This document shows positions 9,604 through 17,844 of a DNA stretch of 64,000 nt, piece by piece. The position numbers were made by a program, and so were the translations under genes. Origin of the DNA: Thiotrichales bacterium (GTDB taxonomy: Bacteria; Pseudomonadota; Gammaproteobacteria; HK1); NCBI GenBank assembly GCA_026709935.1, contig JAPOSC010000034.1, forward strand, positions 123,688 through 187,687, written 5' to 3'. The notes under the pieces were generated by a model. It ran no database searches and had not been told where the DNA came from. It was given only the letters and a program-made list of their open reading frames with translations. How positions within the stretch are numbered: the first letter of the stretch is position 1; the number at the start of each line of letters is the position of its first letter.

Positions 9604-10704
9604 CTAAGCCACGAGCGCCGCAACCTCCTCCGCGATGGCGAGCGATGACGTGAGGCCCGGTGACTCGATGCCGAAGAGATTCACCAGCCCGTCGATGCCG
9701 TGCGTCTCCCGTCCCTGGATGACGAAGTCGGGTGCAGTCTCGCCGGGGCCGTAGATCTTGGGGCGGATGCCGGTGTAGTCGGGTTGCAGCGCGCCGTCGC
9801 GGAGCGCCGGGTAGTAGCGCCGGATCGAGGCGTAGAAACTTTCGGCGCGGCTCGTGTCCACGTCGTAGTCGAGGGTGTCCACCCAGTGCAGGTCGGGACC
9901 GAAACGGCAGCGATGGCCGAGGTCGAGCCCCACGTGCACCCCGAGCCAGGCGTCCGAGGGCATCGGATAGACGAGGCGCCGGAAGGGCGAGCGGCCGGTC
10001 AGACAGAAGTAATTGCCCTTCGCGTAGTGGAGCCGCGGCACATGGGTGGGGTCGAGCCCTTCGATGCCTCTGGCCACATCCTGAGCGCCGAGTGCGGCCG
10101 CGTTCACGACCACGTCCCCGATCAGGCTCGTCGGTTCGGCGCCCCCCACGTCGATGCGGATGCCGTCGTCGCGCACCGCGCCGCCGAGACACCGGCTCTC
10201 CAGCGCCACCATCGCACCGTGCGCCTCGGCGTCTCCCTCGAGCGCGAGCATGTACTGGTGCACATCGATGATGCCGGTCGACGGCGAGAGCAGGGCGCCC
10301 ACGCAATCCACTTCGGGTTCCAGCTCGCGGGCTTCCCGAGGATCGAGCCGCACCAGATCGGGCACGCCGTTGCCGCGCGCGCGCTCGACCAGCGCCGCCA
10401 TCGCGTCGAGCTGCCCGTCTTCGGTTGCGACCACGAGCTTGCCGGTGCGGGCGTGCGCGACCCCGTGGCTTTCGCAGAAGTCGTACAGCGCGTGCTTGCC
10501 GGCCACGCACACCCGTGCCTTCAGGCTGCCTTCGGGGTAATACAGGCCGGCGTGGATGACGCCGGAGTTGCGCGAGCTGACCTCCGAGCCGATGACGTCG
10601 TGGCGTTCGAGGACGATCACCTCGCGTCCGCGCAGTGCCAGCGCTCGCGCCACCGCCAGCCCGACGACACCGGCGCCGATCACGATGCATTCGACCCGAT
10701 CCAC
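9604..10704 (-). CDS. FAD-dependent oxidoreductase, L-2-hydroxyglutarate oxidase (LhgO)-like
   Basis: 366 residues from GTG at 10704, chosen because a GGAG sits eight bases upstream and the conserved protein begins right there; an ATG at 10749 would add 15 low-complexity Gly-rich residues. The N-terminus VECIVIGAGVVGLAVARAL is a Rossmann FAD fold. GSEVSSRNSGVIHAGLYYP is the hallmark of the LhgO/glycerol-3-phosphate-dehydrogenase-like branch of the DAO superfamily, and a C-terminal PKIYGPGETAPDFVIQG motif completes the domain. Known members oxidise L-2-hydroxyglutarate or similar hydroxyacids and pass electrons to quinone. No partner genes are adjacent. Substrate tentative. Confidence 0.85.
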   Translation of the reverse strand: MDRVECIVIGAGVVGLAVARALALRGREVIVLERHDVIGSEVSSRNSGVIHAGLYYPEGSLKARVCVAGKHALYDFCESHGVAHARTGKLVVATEDGQLDAMAALVERARGNGVPDLVRLDPREARELEPEVDCVGALLSPSTGIIDVHQYMLALEGDAEAHGAMVALESRCLGGAVRDDGIRIDVGGAEPTSLIGDVVVNAAALGAQDVARGIEGLDPTHVPRLHYAKGNYFCLTGRSPFRRLVYPMPSDAWLGVHVGLDLGHRCRFGPDLHWVDTLDYDVDTSRAESFYASIRRYYPALRDGALQPDYTGIRPKIYGPGETAPDFVIQGRETHGIDGLVNLFGIESPGLTSSLAIAEEVAALVA

Positions 10705-11020
10705 CGCGCCTACTCCGTGACCGCCATTTCCGCCAGGCCCGGAACCCACGCTCGAAGTGGTCTCGAACGGCCGCCGCGAGGATCGATATCCCGTCGGAAT
10801 CGCACCGCACCAAGGCCTCCCGGAGCGCTGGCGGGAGCTGTTGACTCCGCGAAGTCGCGCGCACCGGCGGGACGCCCCGGGGGTAGTCCGTGCCGGCGCC
10901 GACTCTGGCGACCAAGAGGCGCGCGAACGTACCGCGAAGCGACTGCGCGCTTGCCCGCGTCAGGGATTCCGGGCGCTTCCATGGCCGGTGGCTCGGTCAT
11001 CGGCGCGACGCGCGCCATGC
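10705..11020. other. Non-coding stretch with dispersed repeat copy B
   Basis: 316 bases between two minus-strand genes with no supportable gene. The part next to 10704 should hold the promoter and leader of the FAD oxidoreductase. Most of the left half is a repeat element (see 10794-10836). Nothing else was recognised. Confidence 0.6.
10794..10836 (+). repeat. Dispersed intergenic repeat, copy B
   Basis: Begins TCGGAATCGCACCGCACC and ends CTCCCGGAGCGCTGGCGGGA. It is homologous to copy A over about 100 bases (10740-10836 here), sharing CGGAACCC, CGCTCGAA, GGAATCGCAC and CCTCCCGGAG blocks in the same order. Confidence 0.6.
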
Positions 11021-11776
11021 TCAGATCCGCCCGCAATCGACGGCGAGCGTCTGCCCGCTGATGGCGGGGTGCACGGCCAGAAAGAGCATCGCGTTCGCGA
11101 TGTCCTCAGGCTTTACGATCCGCTTGATCATCGTGCCGTCGATATGCTGCTGCTTGCGATCCTCCGGCCAGGGCTGCGTCCACGGCGTGTCGACGAGCCC
11201 CGGGGCGACCGCGTTGACCCGCACCTCCGGTCCGAGCGCGATGCCGAGATTGCGGGTGAGGTTGACGAGCCCCGCCTTGCTCGCCCCGTAGGCGATGCTG
11301 GAGCCGCGGGTGCCGAGGCCGGCGATGGAGGCGGTGTTCACGATGGCCCCCCGGGTCTTCGCGAGGTGCGGCGCCGCCGCGCGGGCGCACCGGAACGGTC
11401 CGACGAGGTTGGTGGAGAGGATGACGTTCCAGAACGTCTCGGTCATCGCGTCGAGGTTTTCGAACGGGACCGGGTCCACGGTGTTCGAGGTGCCGGCGTT
11501 GTTGACGAGGATATCGAGCCGGCCGAGATCCGCTACCGCCCGCTCGACCATGCGCTCGGCAACCCCGGGCTGTGAGACGTCACCGGGCGCGCCGATGACG
11601 TCCAGGCCCGCGCCGCGCAGCCGTTCGATCTGCTCCGGCCCCCGGGCGTCGTCGGGAAGATGGTTGAGCGCGACCTTCGCGCCGCATCCGCCGAACCGCT
11701 CCACCGCCGCGAGCCCGATGCCCGACGACGCTCCCGTGACCAGCACCGCCTTGCCCTTCAGATCCGCCGTGATCAT
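11021..11776 (-). CDS. Short-chain dehydrogenase/reductase
   Basis: 251 residues, classical SDR length. The NAD(P) motif is VLVTGASSGIGLAAVERF, the NNAG motif is ILVNNAGTS, the catalytic Ser lies in IVNTASIAGLG and the catalytic Tyr/Lys in IAYGASKAGLV. The C-terminus ISGQTLAVDCGRI is usual for the FabG-like branch. An Ala-Asp-Leu-Lys start after a proper ATG fits the family. The substrate is unassigned; neighbours are unrelated in function. A 17-bp perfect inverted repeat and a five-copy 10-bp tandem repeat lie directly upstream (11816-11921), within the expected promoter or leader region. Confidence 0.9.
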   Translation of the reverse strand: MITADLKGKAVLVTGASSGIGLAAVERFGGCGAKVALNHLPDDARGPEQIERLRGAGLDVIGAPGDVSQPGVAERMVERAVADLGRLDILVNNAGTSNTVDPVPFENLDAMTETFWNVILSTNLVGPFRCARAAAPHLAKTRGAIVNTASIAGLGTRGSSIAYGASKAGLVNLTRNLGIALGPEVRVNAVAPGLVDTPWTQPWPEDRKQQHIDGTMIKRIVKPEDIANAMLFLAVHPAISGQTLAVDCGRI

Positions 11777-11815
11777 GTCGTGTCCTCATGCGATGTCGCC
11801 GGACTTCCCCCGTGC

Positions 11816-11856
11816 GCCCGGAAGGTGCGGCCCCCGGGTGGCCGCACCTTCCGGGC
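11816..11856. repeat. Perfect 17-bp inverted repeat with 7-base spacer
   Basis: Left arm GCCCGGAAGGTGCGGCC, spacer CCCGGGT, right arm GGCCGCACCTTCCGGGC: all 17 positions pair. It starts 40 bases upstream of the SDR start codon. There is no T-run on either side, so it is not an ordinary intrinsic terminator. It could be an operator, an mRNA leader hairpin or a REP-like element. Confidence 0.8.
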
Positions 11857-11873
11857 CGCGGCCGTCTCGACTG

Positions 11874-11921
11874 GCACAGGCCGGCACAGGCAAGCACAGG
11901 CAAGCACAGGCAAGCACAGGC
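11874..11921. repeat. Five direct repeats of GCACAGGC at exact 10-bp period
   Basis: GCACAGGC occurs at 11874, 11884, 11894, 11904 and 11914, separated by the dinucleotides CG or AA. The 10-bp period is close to one helical turn. It lies between the inverted repeat and cinA. Too short a unit for CRISPR and without spacers. Confidence 0.85.
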
Positions 11922-12085
11922 CGGCATGGTAATCGATGGATCGAGGGGATGGCGTGCACGTTCGCCGATCGGCAGAGAGACGCCCCGGCGGCGCCCGACG
12001 GGTCGGGCCGCGGCGCCCGTCCACGCGCCGGCACGGTAGCATTGCATCCCGCCGCGCGGGGCGGCCGTCACGGGAGCGCACCGGT

Positions 12086-13342
12086 ATGCGTTGCGAGATC
12101 GTCGCAGTGGGGACCGAACTGTTGCTCGGTCAGATCGTCGACACCAACTCGTCCTGGATGGGGGAGCAGCTCGCCCTCGCCGGTATCGATTCGCACTTCC
12201 AGGTAAAGGTCGGGGACAACCAGCGGCGGATCGCCGACACCCTCCGCCACGCCCTGTCGCGCAGCGATGCGGTCATCCTGTGCGGCGGGCTGGGGCCGAC
12301 GCAGGACGACATCACCCGTGAGGCGATCGCGGAGGTGATGGGGGTCGCCCTGGTGCGCGACCCCGCGATGGGGGAGAGGATCCGGCGCGGCTTCGAGGCG
12401 CGCGGGCGCCGGTTCACCGAGAACAACCTCCGCCAGGCGGACTGCCCGGTCGGCGCCTCGTTCATTCCCCAGATGCCGGGCACCGCTCCAGGGCTCGTCT
12501 GCCCGGTGGGGGAGCGGGTGATCTACGCGGTGCCGGGGGTGCCGTTCGAGATGCGGGAGATGATGGAGGGGACGGTCCTCCCCGACCTTCAGCGCCGCGC
12601 CGGGGTGAGCGCGGTCATCCGCAGCCGGGTGCTCAAGAGCTGGGGCGAGAGCGAGTCGCGGCTCGCGGAGCTGCTGGCGGAGCGGATCGAGGCGCTCGAC
12701 CGCGCCGGCAATCCGACCATCGCCTTCCAGGCGAGCGGCATCGAGGGGCTGAAGATCCGCATCACCGCCAAGGCGGAGAGCGAAGCCGAGGCGCAGGCAC
12801 TCATCGCCGGGGAGGAGGCGAAGGTGCGCGCCATCGTCGGCGACGCCATCTTCGGCGCCGACGCGCAGACGATGGAGTCGACGGTCCTCGACCTGCTCCG
12901 TGCGCGCGGACTCTCGCTCGCGGTGGCCGAATCCGTCACCGGGGGTCTGATCGGAGCGCGGCTCACCGCGGTGCCCGGTGCGAGCGATGTCTTCCGCGGC
13001 GCGGTGGTGTCGTACGCGAGCGAGGTGAAGTTCGGCGTCCTGGGCGTGCCGGAGGGGCCGGTGGTCTCGACCGACGCCGCGAAGGCGATGGCGCTCGGAG
13101 TGCGTGAGCGGCTCGGTGCGGACATCGGCATCGCCACCACCGGCGTTGCCGGACCGGCCGAGCAGGAGGGGCATCCGCCCGGCACCGTGTTCCTCGGCCT
13201 CGCGCATGGCGACCAGGTCGAGGCGTTGCGGGTCCGCCTGCCGGGGGACCGTCGCCGGGTACGCGAGTACGCGGTCATCAGCGTGCTGAACCTGCTGCGA
13301 CTGCGGATCTCGGGGTCGGCGAGGAGTCCGGAGCTGCGGTAA
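12086..13342 (+). CDS. cinA: Competence/damage-inducible protein CinA
   Basis: 418 residues from the ATG at 12086, supported by a GGGAG nine bases upstream; the frame is open further upstream but only with low-complexity sequence from the repeat region. Residues 1-170 form the MoCF-like domain (IVAVGTELLLGQIVDTNS, CGGLGPTQDDITREA), and the C-terminal domain (about 265-410) is the CinA/PncC nicotinamide-nucleotide amidase unit (VAESVTGGLIGARLTAVPG, SYASEVKFGVLGV, TTGVAGPAEQEG). The N-terminal domain in studied homologues is an ADP-ribose pyrophosphatase and the C-terminal domain deamidates NMN, recycling NAD by-products. Stands alone, divergent from the SDR. Confidence 0.95.
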   Translation: MRCEIVAVGTELLLGQIVDTNSSWMGEQLALAGIDSHFQVKVGDNQRRIADTLRHALSRSDAVILCGGLGPTQDDITREAIAEVMGVALVRDPAMGERIRRGFEARGRRFTENNLRQADCPVGASFIPQMPGTAPGLVCPVGERVIYAVPGVPFEMREMMEGTVLPDLQRRAGVSAVIRSRVLKSWGESESRLAELLAERIEALDRAGNPTIAFQASGIEGLKIRITAKAESEAEAQALIAGEEAKVRAIVGDAIFGADAQTMESTVLDLLRARGLSLAVAESVTGGLIGARLTAVPGASDVFRGAVVSYASEVKFGVLGVPEGPVVSTDAAKAMALGVRERLGADIGIATTGVAGPAEQEGHPPGTVFLGLAHGDQVEALRVRLPGDRRRVREYAVISVLNLLRLRISGSARSPELR

Positions 13343-13380
13343 GGGGTTCGGGTCTCGGAGCGCAGCATCGCGAACCAGCC

Positions 13381-13424
13381 GTTCCCGCTGATGTCCGCAG
13401 AGGTCGCGCCACGGAGGGATTTCG
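13381..13424 (-). repeat. Dispersed intergenic repeat, copy C
   Basis: On the minus strand it begins CCGAAATCCCTCCGTGGC and ends CTGCGGACATCAGCGGGAA. It lies 39 bases after cinA. It shares the TCAGCGGGAANCG and TGGTTC blocks with copy A and the CCG(T/C)GG block with copies D and E. Confidence 0.5.
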
Positions 13425-13558
13425 GCCCGATTTCGACTGTTCGCGCGTCCAGCCGAAGGGATTTCGAGGACATGTTTCCGCTCGGCGGGAGTTGCCGATC
13501 GCAAGCCCGCGGCCCTGCCGCAAGCTGCCAGGTGCCGATCAGCGCTATACTCGCGGCC

Positions 13559-13783
13559 ATGCGCCGGATTCATCTGTCCCGACCCGCTTCCCATCCCACA
13601 CGAGCCGCGTTCCTGGCGCGCCGGACGGTCCTGCGCTTCGCGGCTCTGCTGCCGTGGGCGGTGCTCGGCGCGGGCTGCGGGCAGAAGGGGTCGCTCTACC
13701 ATCCGCCCGAGTCGGACGAAGAGGACGACGGGGACGAGAAGACGAGCGCGGCGCCCGCGGCTCCGGATTCGCGCCCCGGCTGA
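13559..13783 (+). CDS. Small LptM/YifL-like lipoprotein
   Basis: 74 residues from the ATG at 13559. An Arg-rich N-terminus and a hydrophobic segment run into the lipobox LGAGC, and the mature protein starts CGQKGSLYHPP, matching the CGQKGPLYLP signature of LptM (YifL). A short acidic tail (SDEEDDGDEKTS) follows. LptM is an outer-membrane lipoprotein that helps LptD mature and form its disulfides. It lies 37 bases ahead of lysA, the same order seen in many gammaproteobacteria, which supports both the call and the taxonomic reading. Start chosen so that a normal signal peptide results. Confidence 0.85.
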   Translation: MRRIHLSRPASHPTRAAFLARRTVLRFAALLPWAVLGAGCGQKGSLYHPPESDEEDDGDEKTSAAPAAPDSRPG

Positions 13784-13820
13784 GTCCGCCCGGCGCCCGC
13801 TCTCCTTCCCGAAGTTTCCG

Positions 13821-15092
13821 ATGGATCCGACCGGCACCGGCCCGCGGGCGTGCGGTGGAGCCGCCATCGAAGGGGTTGCGCTCGAACGGATCGCCGCCGA
13901 TCTCGGCACCCCCTGCTTTGTCTACTCCCGCGCCGCCATCGAGCGGAAATGGCGGGAGTACGACGAGGCGCTCGCCGACATCCCGCACTGGATCTGCTAC
14001 GCGGTCAAGGCCAACTCGAACCTCGCGATCATCGACGTGCTCGGCCGCCTCGGCGCCGGCTTCGACATCGTGTCGGGTGGTGAGCTGGAGCGCGTGCGGG
14101 CCGCGCGGGCGCCGGCGGCCCGCGTCGTCTTCTCCGGCGTCGGCAAGCGCGACGACGAAATGGCGGCCGCGCTGGAAGCCGGGGTGGGATGCTTCAACGT
14201 GGAGTCCGTGCCGGAGCTCGATCGGCTGGCCGCGATCGCCGCGGCGGCGGGGAAGCGGGCACCGGTGTCGCTGCGCGTCAACCCCGACATCGACGCACGG
14301 ACCCACCCGTACATCACCACCGGGCTGAGCGAAAACAAGTTCGGCATTCCCGCCGCCGACGTGCGAGGGCTGTACGCCCGCGCCGCCGCGCATCCGTCGC
14401 TGGAGGTGTGTGGCATCGACTGTCACATCGGTTCCCAGCTCGCGGAGATCGAGCCGTATCTCGCCGCGCTCGATCGCCTGCTCGTACTCATGGACACGCT
14501 GGCCGGCGACGGCATCCGCCTCGCGCATCTCAACCTCGGCGGCGGCCTCGGCATCCGCTATCGCAACGAATCGCCGCCGCCGCCGGCGGCGCTGGCCGGC
14601 GCCATCGCCGAACGGCTCGCGGGGCGGGAGATCATGCTGATGCTGGAGCCGGGGCGCTCCATCGTCGGCAACGCGGGGGTGCTGCTCACGCGGGTCGAAT
14701 ATCTCAAGCACAACGGGTCCAAGCGGTTCGCGGTGGTCGATGCGGCGATGAACGACCTGATCCGCCCGGCCCTGTACGACGCGTGGCACGACATCGTGCC
14801 GGTCAGACCGCGCGATGGCGTGCCCGAGCCATACGAGATCGTCGGGCCGGTGTGCGAGTCGGGAGATTTCCTCGCGCGCGCCCGGCCACTCGTGCTCGAA
14901 CCCGGTGATCTGCTCGCAGTGCACTCGGCCGGCGCGTACGCGTTCGTGATGAGCTCGAACTACAATACGCGCCCCCGCGCCGCGGAGGTCATGGTCGACG
15001 GAGACCGCTACCACGTGGTGCGGAAGCGCGAACGGGTGTGCGAGCTTTTCGCCGGCGAGTCGGTGCTGCCCGCCGATCCCGTCTCGGGGTGA
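13821..15092 (+). CDS. lysA: Diaminopimelate decarboxylase
   Basis: 423 residues, typical for LysA. It converts meso-diaminopimelate to L-lysine and CO2 with PLP, the last step of lysine synthesis. Visible family motifs: CYAVKANSN with the PLP lysine (K63), SGGELERVRAA, GVGCFNVESVPELDRL, RVNPDIDARTHPYITTGL, CHIGSQ, the phosphate-binding LGGGLGIRY, EPGRSIVGNAG and GPVCESGDFLA with the active-site Cys supplied across the dimer, then SAGAYAFVMSSNYNTRPRA. Preceded by the LptM-like gene, probably one transcript. In many relatives dapF and xerC follow; here they do not. Confidence 0.96.
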   Translation: MDPTGTGPRACGGAAIEGVALERIAADLGTPCFVYSRAAIERKWREYDEALADIPHWICYAVKANSNLAIIDVLGRLGAGFDIVSGGELERVRAARAPAARVVFSGVGKRDDEMAAALEAGVGCFNVESVPELDRLAAIAAAAGKRAPVSLRVNPDIDARTHPYITTGLSENKFGIPAADVRGLYARAAAHPSLEVCGIDCHIGSQLAEIEPYLAALDRLLVLMDTLAGDGIRLAHLNLGGGLGIRYRNESPPPPAALAGAIAERLAGREIMLMLEPGRSIVGNAGVLLTRVEYLKHNGSKRFAVVDAAMNDLIRPALYDAWHDIVPVRPRDGVPEPYEIVGPVCESGDFLARARPLVLEPGDLLAVHSAGAYAFVMSSNYNTRPRAAEVMVDGDRYHVVRKRERVCELFAGESVLPADPVSG

Positions 15093-15245
15093 GGCGGGGT
15101 ACGAATCGCACCGTGAGGCGGTCTTTCGGCGCACCCACGGAAGCCGCCGAACAATCCCCGCCCCACCTTCATGCTCTGCGGTGGATGCCGACGCGCTGAC
15201 CACGATCGTTTTGAACCTCGAAACCCGCGTCCATACAATCCCGTC

Positions 15246-16298
15246 ATGGAGCAGCCACGAAACGTCCCAAGCGCGGTGGCGCTCATCTCCGGCGGGCTCG
15301 ACTCGATGCTCGCGGCGAAGGTCGTGCTGGAGCAGGGCGTGCGGGTCGAGGGGCTCAACTTCTTCACCGGCTTCTGCGTCGAGGGCCACACCCACGCCAT
15401 CCGCAAGCAGGACCGCGTCAGGCCCAGGCGCAACAACGCGCTGTGGGTGGCGGAGCAACTCGGCATCAAGCTGCACTTCGTCGACGTGGTGGAGGACTAC
15501 AAGCCGATCGTGCTGAACCCGAAGCACGGCTACGGCGCAAACCTCAACCCCTGCCTCGACTGCAAGAGTTTCATGGTGGGGCGTGCCGATGCGTGGCGGC
15601 GCGAGCGCGGCTTCGACTTCATCATCACCGGGGAAGTGGTCGGGCAGCGGCCCATGTCGCAGCGCGGCGACACCATGCCGGTGGTGGCGCACGAATCGGG
15701 GGCCGGGGACCGGCTGCTCAGACCTCTGTGCGCGAAGCGGCTCGATCCCACCCGGCCCGAGCGCGAGGGCTGGGTCGACCGCGAACGCCTGTACGACCTC
15801 CACGGCCGCTCACGCAAACCGCAGATGGCGCTCGCCGCGCAGTTCGGCTTCACCGACTACGCCCAGCCGGCCGGCGGCTGCTGTTTCCTCACCAACCCCC
15901 ATTACGCGTCGAAGCTCGCGGATCTCTGGGGCAGCCGCGGCCGGCGCGACTATGATCTCGACGATATCATGCTGCTCAAGGTCGGTCGGCACCTCCGGCC
16001 CCGGCCGCATTTCAAGATCATCGTCGGTCGGGAGGAGGGCGAGAACCGCTACCTCAGCGGGTACCGCAAGCGGTTCACCCACCTGCGCTCCGTAAGCCAC
16101 CAGGGGCCGCTTGCCCTCGTCGACGGCGCGGGAGGAGACGAAGACCTCCTCCTCGCCGCGCGCATGACGGCCCGCTTCAGCCAGGGCCGTGACGCGGAGC
16201 GGGTCGCGGTCGAGATCGTCGAGCCCGGCGGCGAGCCCCGGACCGTCGAGGTCGCGCCCTTGCCCGCGGACGCGATCCCGCCGGCCTGGTACGTCTGA
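15246..16298 (+). CDS. PP-loop ATPase, MnmA/ThiI-like tRNA sulfur-transfer family protein
   Basis: 350 residues from the ATG at 15246. The N-terminal PP-loop ALISGGLDSMLAAKV binds ATP and adenylates the target; a conserved NPCLDCKSFM Cys pair and a GGCCFL Cys pair are placed as in thiouridylase-like proteins, where cysteines carry the persulfide. The last third matches the NFACT-R2/ThiI-associated region (ILLKVGRHLRP-like segment and GREEGEN). Such proteins are usually labelled tRNA (5-methylaminomethyl-2-thiouridylate)-methyltransferase homologues, distinct from true MnmA. The next gene is tusA, a sulfur carrier that could feed it, so the pair probably forms a sulfur-relay unit. RNA target unknown. 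Confidence 0.8.
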   Translation: MEQPRNVPSAVALISGGLDSMLAAKVVLEQGVRVEGLNFFTGFCVEGHTHAIRKQDRVRPRRNNALWVAEQLGIKLHFVDVVEDYKPIVLNPKHGYGANLNPCLDCKSFMVGRADAWRRERGFDFIITGEVVGQRPMSQRGDTMPVVAHESGAGDRLLRPLCAKRLDPTRPEREGWVDRERLYDLHGRSRKPQMALAAQFGFTDYAQPAGGCCFLTNPHYASKLADLWGSRGRRDYDLDDIMLLKVGRHLRPRPHFKIIVGREEGENRYLSGYRKRFTHLRSVSHQGPLALVDGAGGDEDLLLAARMTARFSQGRDAERVAVEIVEPGGEPRTVEVAPLPADAIPPAWYV

Positions 16299-16305
16299 GC
16301 CCCTG

Positions 16306-16321
16306 GCCCGGAAATCCGGGC
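16306..16321. repeat. Short GCCCGG-AAAT-CCGGGC inverted repeat
   Basis: Six-base perfect arms around AAAT, located between the PP-loop gene and tusA. Related in sequence to the AGCCCGGAAATT(T/C)CGG elements at 17796, 29472 and 38189. Confidence 0.5.
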
Positions 16322-16340
16322 TGATGGAACGAGGCATCCG

Positions 16341-16601
16341 ATGGCACAACGACACACCCTCGACGCACGGAACCTCCTCTGTCCCATGCCCGTGATCCGC
16401 GTGCAGGGGGTGATGGAGTCGCTGGCTCCGGATGAGGAACTGGTGGTGCTGTGCACGGACCCGGGCGCGATGAGCGACGTGCCCGCATGGTGCCGGGTGC
16501 ATGGTCACGAGGTGCTGGAAGTTCGCGAAGACCGGGACGCGGACGAGATTCGGATCACGATCCGCGCGGGACCGGGCGACGATGATGGCCGAGGCGACTG
16601 A
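16341..16601 (+). CDS. tusA: TusA-family sulfur carrier protein
   Basis: 86 residues. Contains the TusA/SirA core: LDARNLLCPMPVIRVQ with the persulfide-carrying Cys in the CPxP motif (C16), then a middle stretch ending in the typical DVPAWCRVHGHEVLEV. TusA accepts sulfane sulfur from cysteine desulfurase or rhodanese-type donors and passes it to tRNA-thiolation or other sulfur enzymes in the cytoplasm. It follows the PP-loop sulfur-transfer gene by 42 bases and overlaps the start of the cation-efflux gene by 20 bases. The last dozen residues are Asp/Gly-rich and probably unstructured. Confidence 0.92.
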   Translation: MAQRHTLDARNLLCPMPVIRVQGVMESLAPDEELVVLCTDPGAMSDVPAWCRVHGHEVLEVREDRDADEIRITIRAGPGDDDGRGD

Positions 16602-17781
16602 ATCCGGGCGCACCGGGCCGGCGCGCACCGCGCAGATGCGCGATGCGGCGCCCGAACGCTACGCGGTCATTCGCCGCGTCACCCTGGTCGGCACCGCGGT
16701 CGACCTGATCCTGGCCGTTGGCAAGATTGTCGGCGGATTCGCGGCGCACTCGCAGTCGCTGGTCGCCGACGGGGTGCATTCACTTTCCGATCTCGTCACC
16801 GACCTGCTGGTGCTGTTCGCGGCGAAGCACGCGCGCGCCAAGCCGGACGCCGAACACCCCTATGGTCACGAGCGCATCGAAACCGCGGCGACCGTGGCGC
16901 TGGGCGTAGTGCTGCTCGTCATCAGCGCCGGGATCGCATTCGACGCGTTCCGCCGGCTGTTCCATCCCGAGCAGCTTGCGATCCCGGCGTGGTGGGCAAT
17001 GGCGGTTGCGGCGGTCTCGGTCGGATGCAAGGAGGGGGTCTACCACTACAGCATGCGCGCCGCGAAGCGCTATCGCTCGAAGCTCCTCGAAGCGAACGCA
17101 TGGCACGCGCGCAGTGACGCCGCGTCGTCGATCGTCGTCATCATCGGGGTCGGCGGTACCTTGCTCGGGCTCGGCTATCTCGACGCGATCGCGGCGGTGA
17201 TCGTCGCCTGGATGATCGGGAAGATGGGCTTTCGCCTCGCTCGGCAGAGCCTGGAGGAGCTGATCGACACCGGGCTCGACCCCGAGCAGGTCGAGTCGAT
17301 CCGCGCCGCGCTGATGGAGGTCGACGGGGTGCGCGACCTTCACATGCTGCGCACGCGCCAGATGGGACCGAAGTCGCTCGTCGACGCGCACATCCTGATC
17401 GACGACCCGAAGCTCAGCGTGTTCGAAGGGCACCAGATCAGCGAGACCGCCCGCGCGAGACTTATTCGCAAGTTCCAGGACATCGAGGATGTGACGGTCC
17501 ACATCGACCCCGAGGACGACGAGGAGGTCGCCCAGGGCCGCCACCTGGGGCTGCGCGGCGAGGTGGAGGCCAGGCTCCGGACGGCGTGGGCCGACGTCCC
17601 GGAGGCCGGGGCGATCCGCCGCATCACGCTGCACTACCTCGACGGTCGTATCGAGATCGAGATCGAGCTTCCTCTGGAACTCGCCCTCGGCTCCGACTCG
17701 CCGGAGCCGATCCGGCAGCGTTTCGAGCGGGCGGCAAGACAGAATCCCGACGTGAGCAGGGTGCGAATCCTGTTCGGTTGA
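16582..17781 (+). CDS. Cation diffusion facilitator (FieF/YiiP-like divalent metal efflux)
   Basis: 399 residues from ATG 16582 (ATG 16585 is equally possible). Six hydrophobic helices in the first 230 residues with the CDF metal site LVADGVHSLSDLVTDLLVLF (D/H-x-x-x-D pattern), a second site in WHARSDAASSIVVIIG, and the cytoplasmic ZT-dimerisation domain from about 225, with MGPKSLVDAHILIDDP. These proton antiporters export Zn2+, Fe2+ or related metals. The protein is about 100 residues longer than YiiP because of an additional C-terminal segment after the VHIDPEDDEE motif. It overlaps tusA by 20 bases and is translationally coupled. Metal specificity not assignable. Confidence 0.92.
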   Translation: MMAEATESGRTGPARTAQMRDAAPERYAVIRRVTLVGTAVDLILAVGKIVGGFAAHSQSLVADGVHSLSDLVTDLLVLFAAKHARAKPDAEHPYGHERIETAATVALGVVLLVISAGIAFDAFRRLFHPEQLAIPAWWAMAVAAVSVGCKEGVYHYSMRAAKRYRSKLLEANAWHARSDAASSIVVIIGVGGTLLGLGYLDAIAAVIVAWMIGKMGFRLARQSLEELIDTGLDPEQVESIRAALMEVDGVRDLHMLRTRQMGPKSLVDAHILIDDPKLSVFEGHQISETARARLIRKFQDIEDVTVHIDPEDDEEVAQGRHLGLRGEVEARLRTAWADVPEAGAIRRITLHYLDGRIEIEIELPLELALGSDSPEPIRQRFERAARQNPDVSRVRILFG

Positions 17782-17795
17782 TCGGTCGGATCGGT

Positions 17796-17810
17796 AGCCC
17801 GGAAATTTCG
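17796..17810 (+). repeat. Intergenic element AGCCCGGAAATTTCG
   Basis: Identical 15-mer (inverted) at 29472-29486, and close relatives at 38189-38205 and 16306-16321. It sits between the convergent cation-efflux and Fic genes; the second identical copy also lies just past the 3' end of a Fic gene. A small CAGATC-TTT-GATCTG hairpin follows at 17826-17840. Confidence 0.6.
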
Positions 17811-17844
17811 GTCATGATCGGAGCACAGATCTTTGATCTGATGT

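Larger units (their letters stand above)
11777..12085. other. Divergent intergenic region between an SDR gene and cinA
   Basis: 309 bases with no credible gene. It holds the perfect inverted repeat at 11816-11856 and the 10-bp tandem repeat at 11874-11921, and must contain the promoters for both divergent genes. The cinA ribosome site CGGGAG lies at about 12071-12076. Confidence 0.6.

Noticed and set aside
9700..11061. Plus-strand frames opposite the FAD oxidoreductase
   Set aside because: Low-complexity antisense translation; the minus strand carries a complete recognised enzyme.
11874..11921. CRISPR-like short repeats
   Set aside because: Units are 8 bases at 10-base spacing with no spacers; no cas gene in the window.
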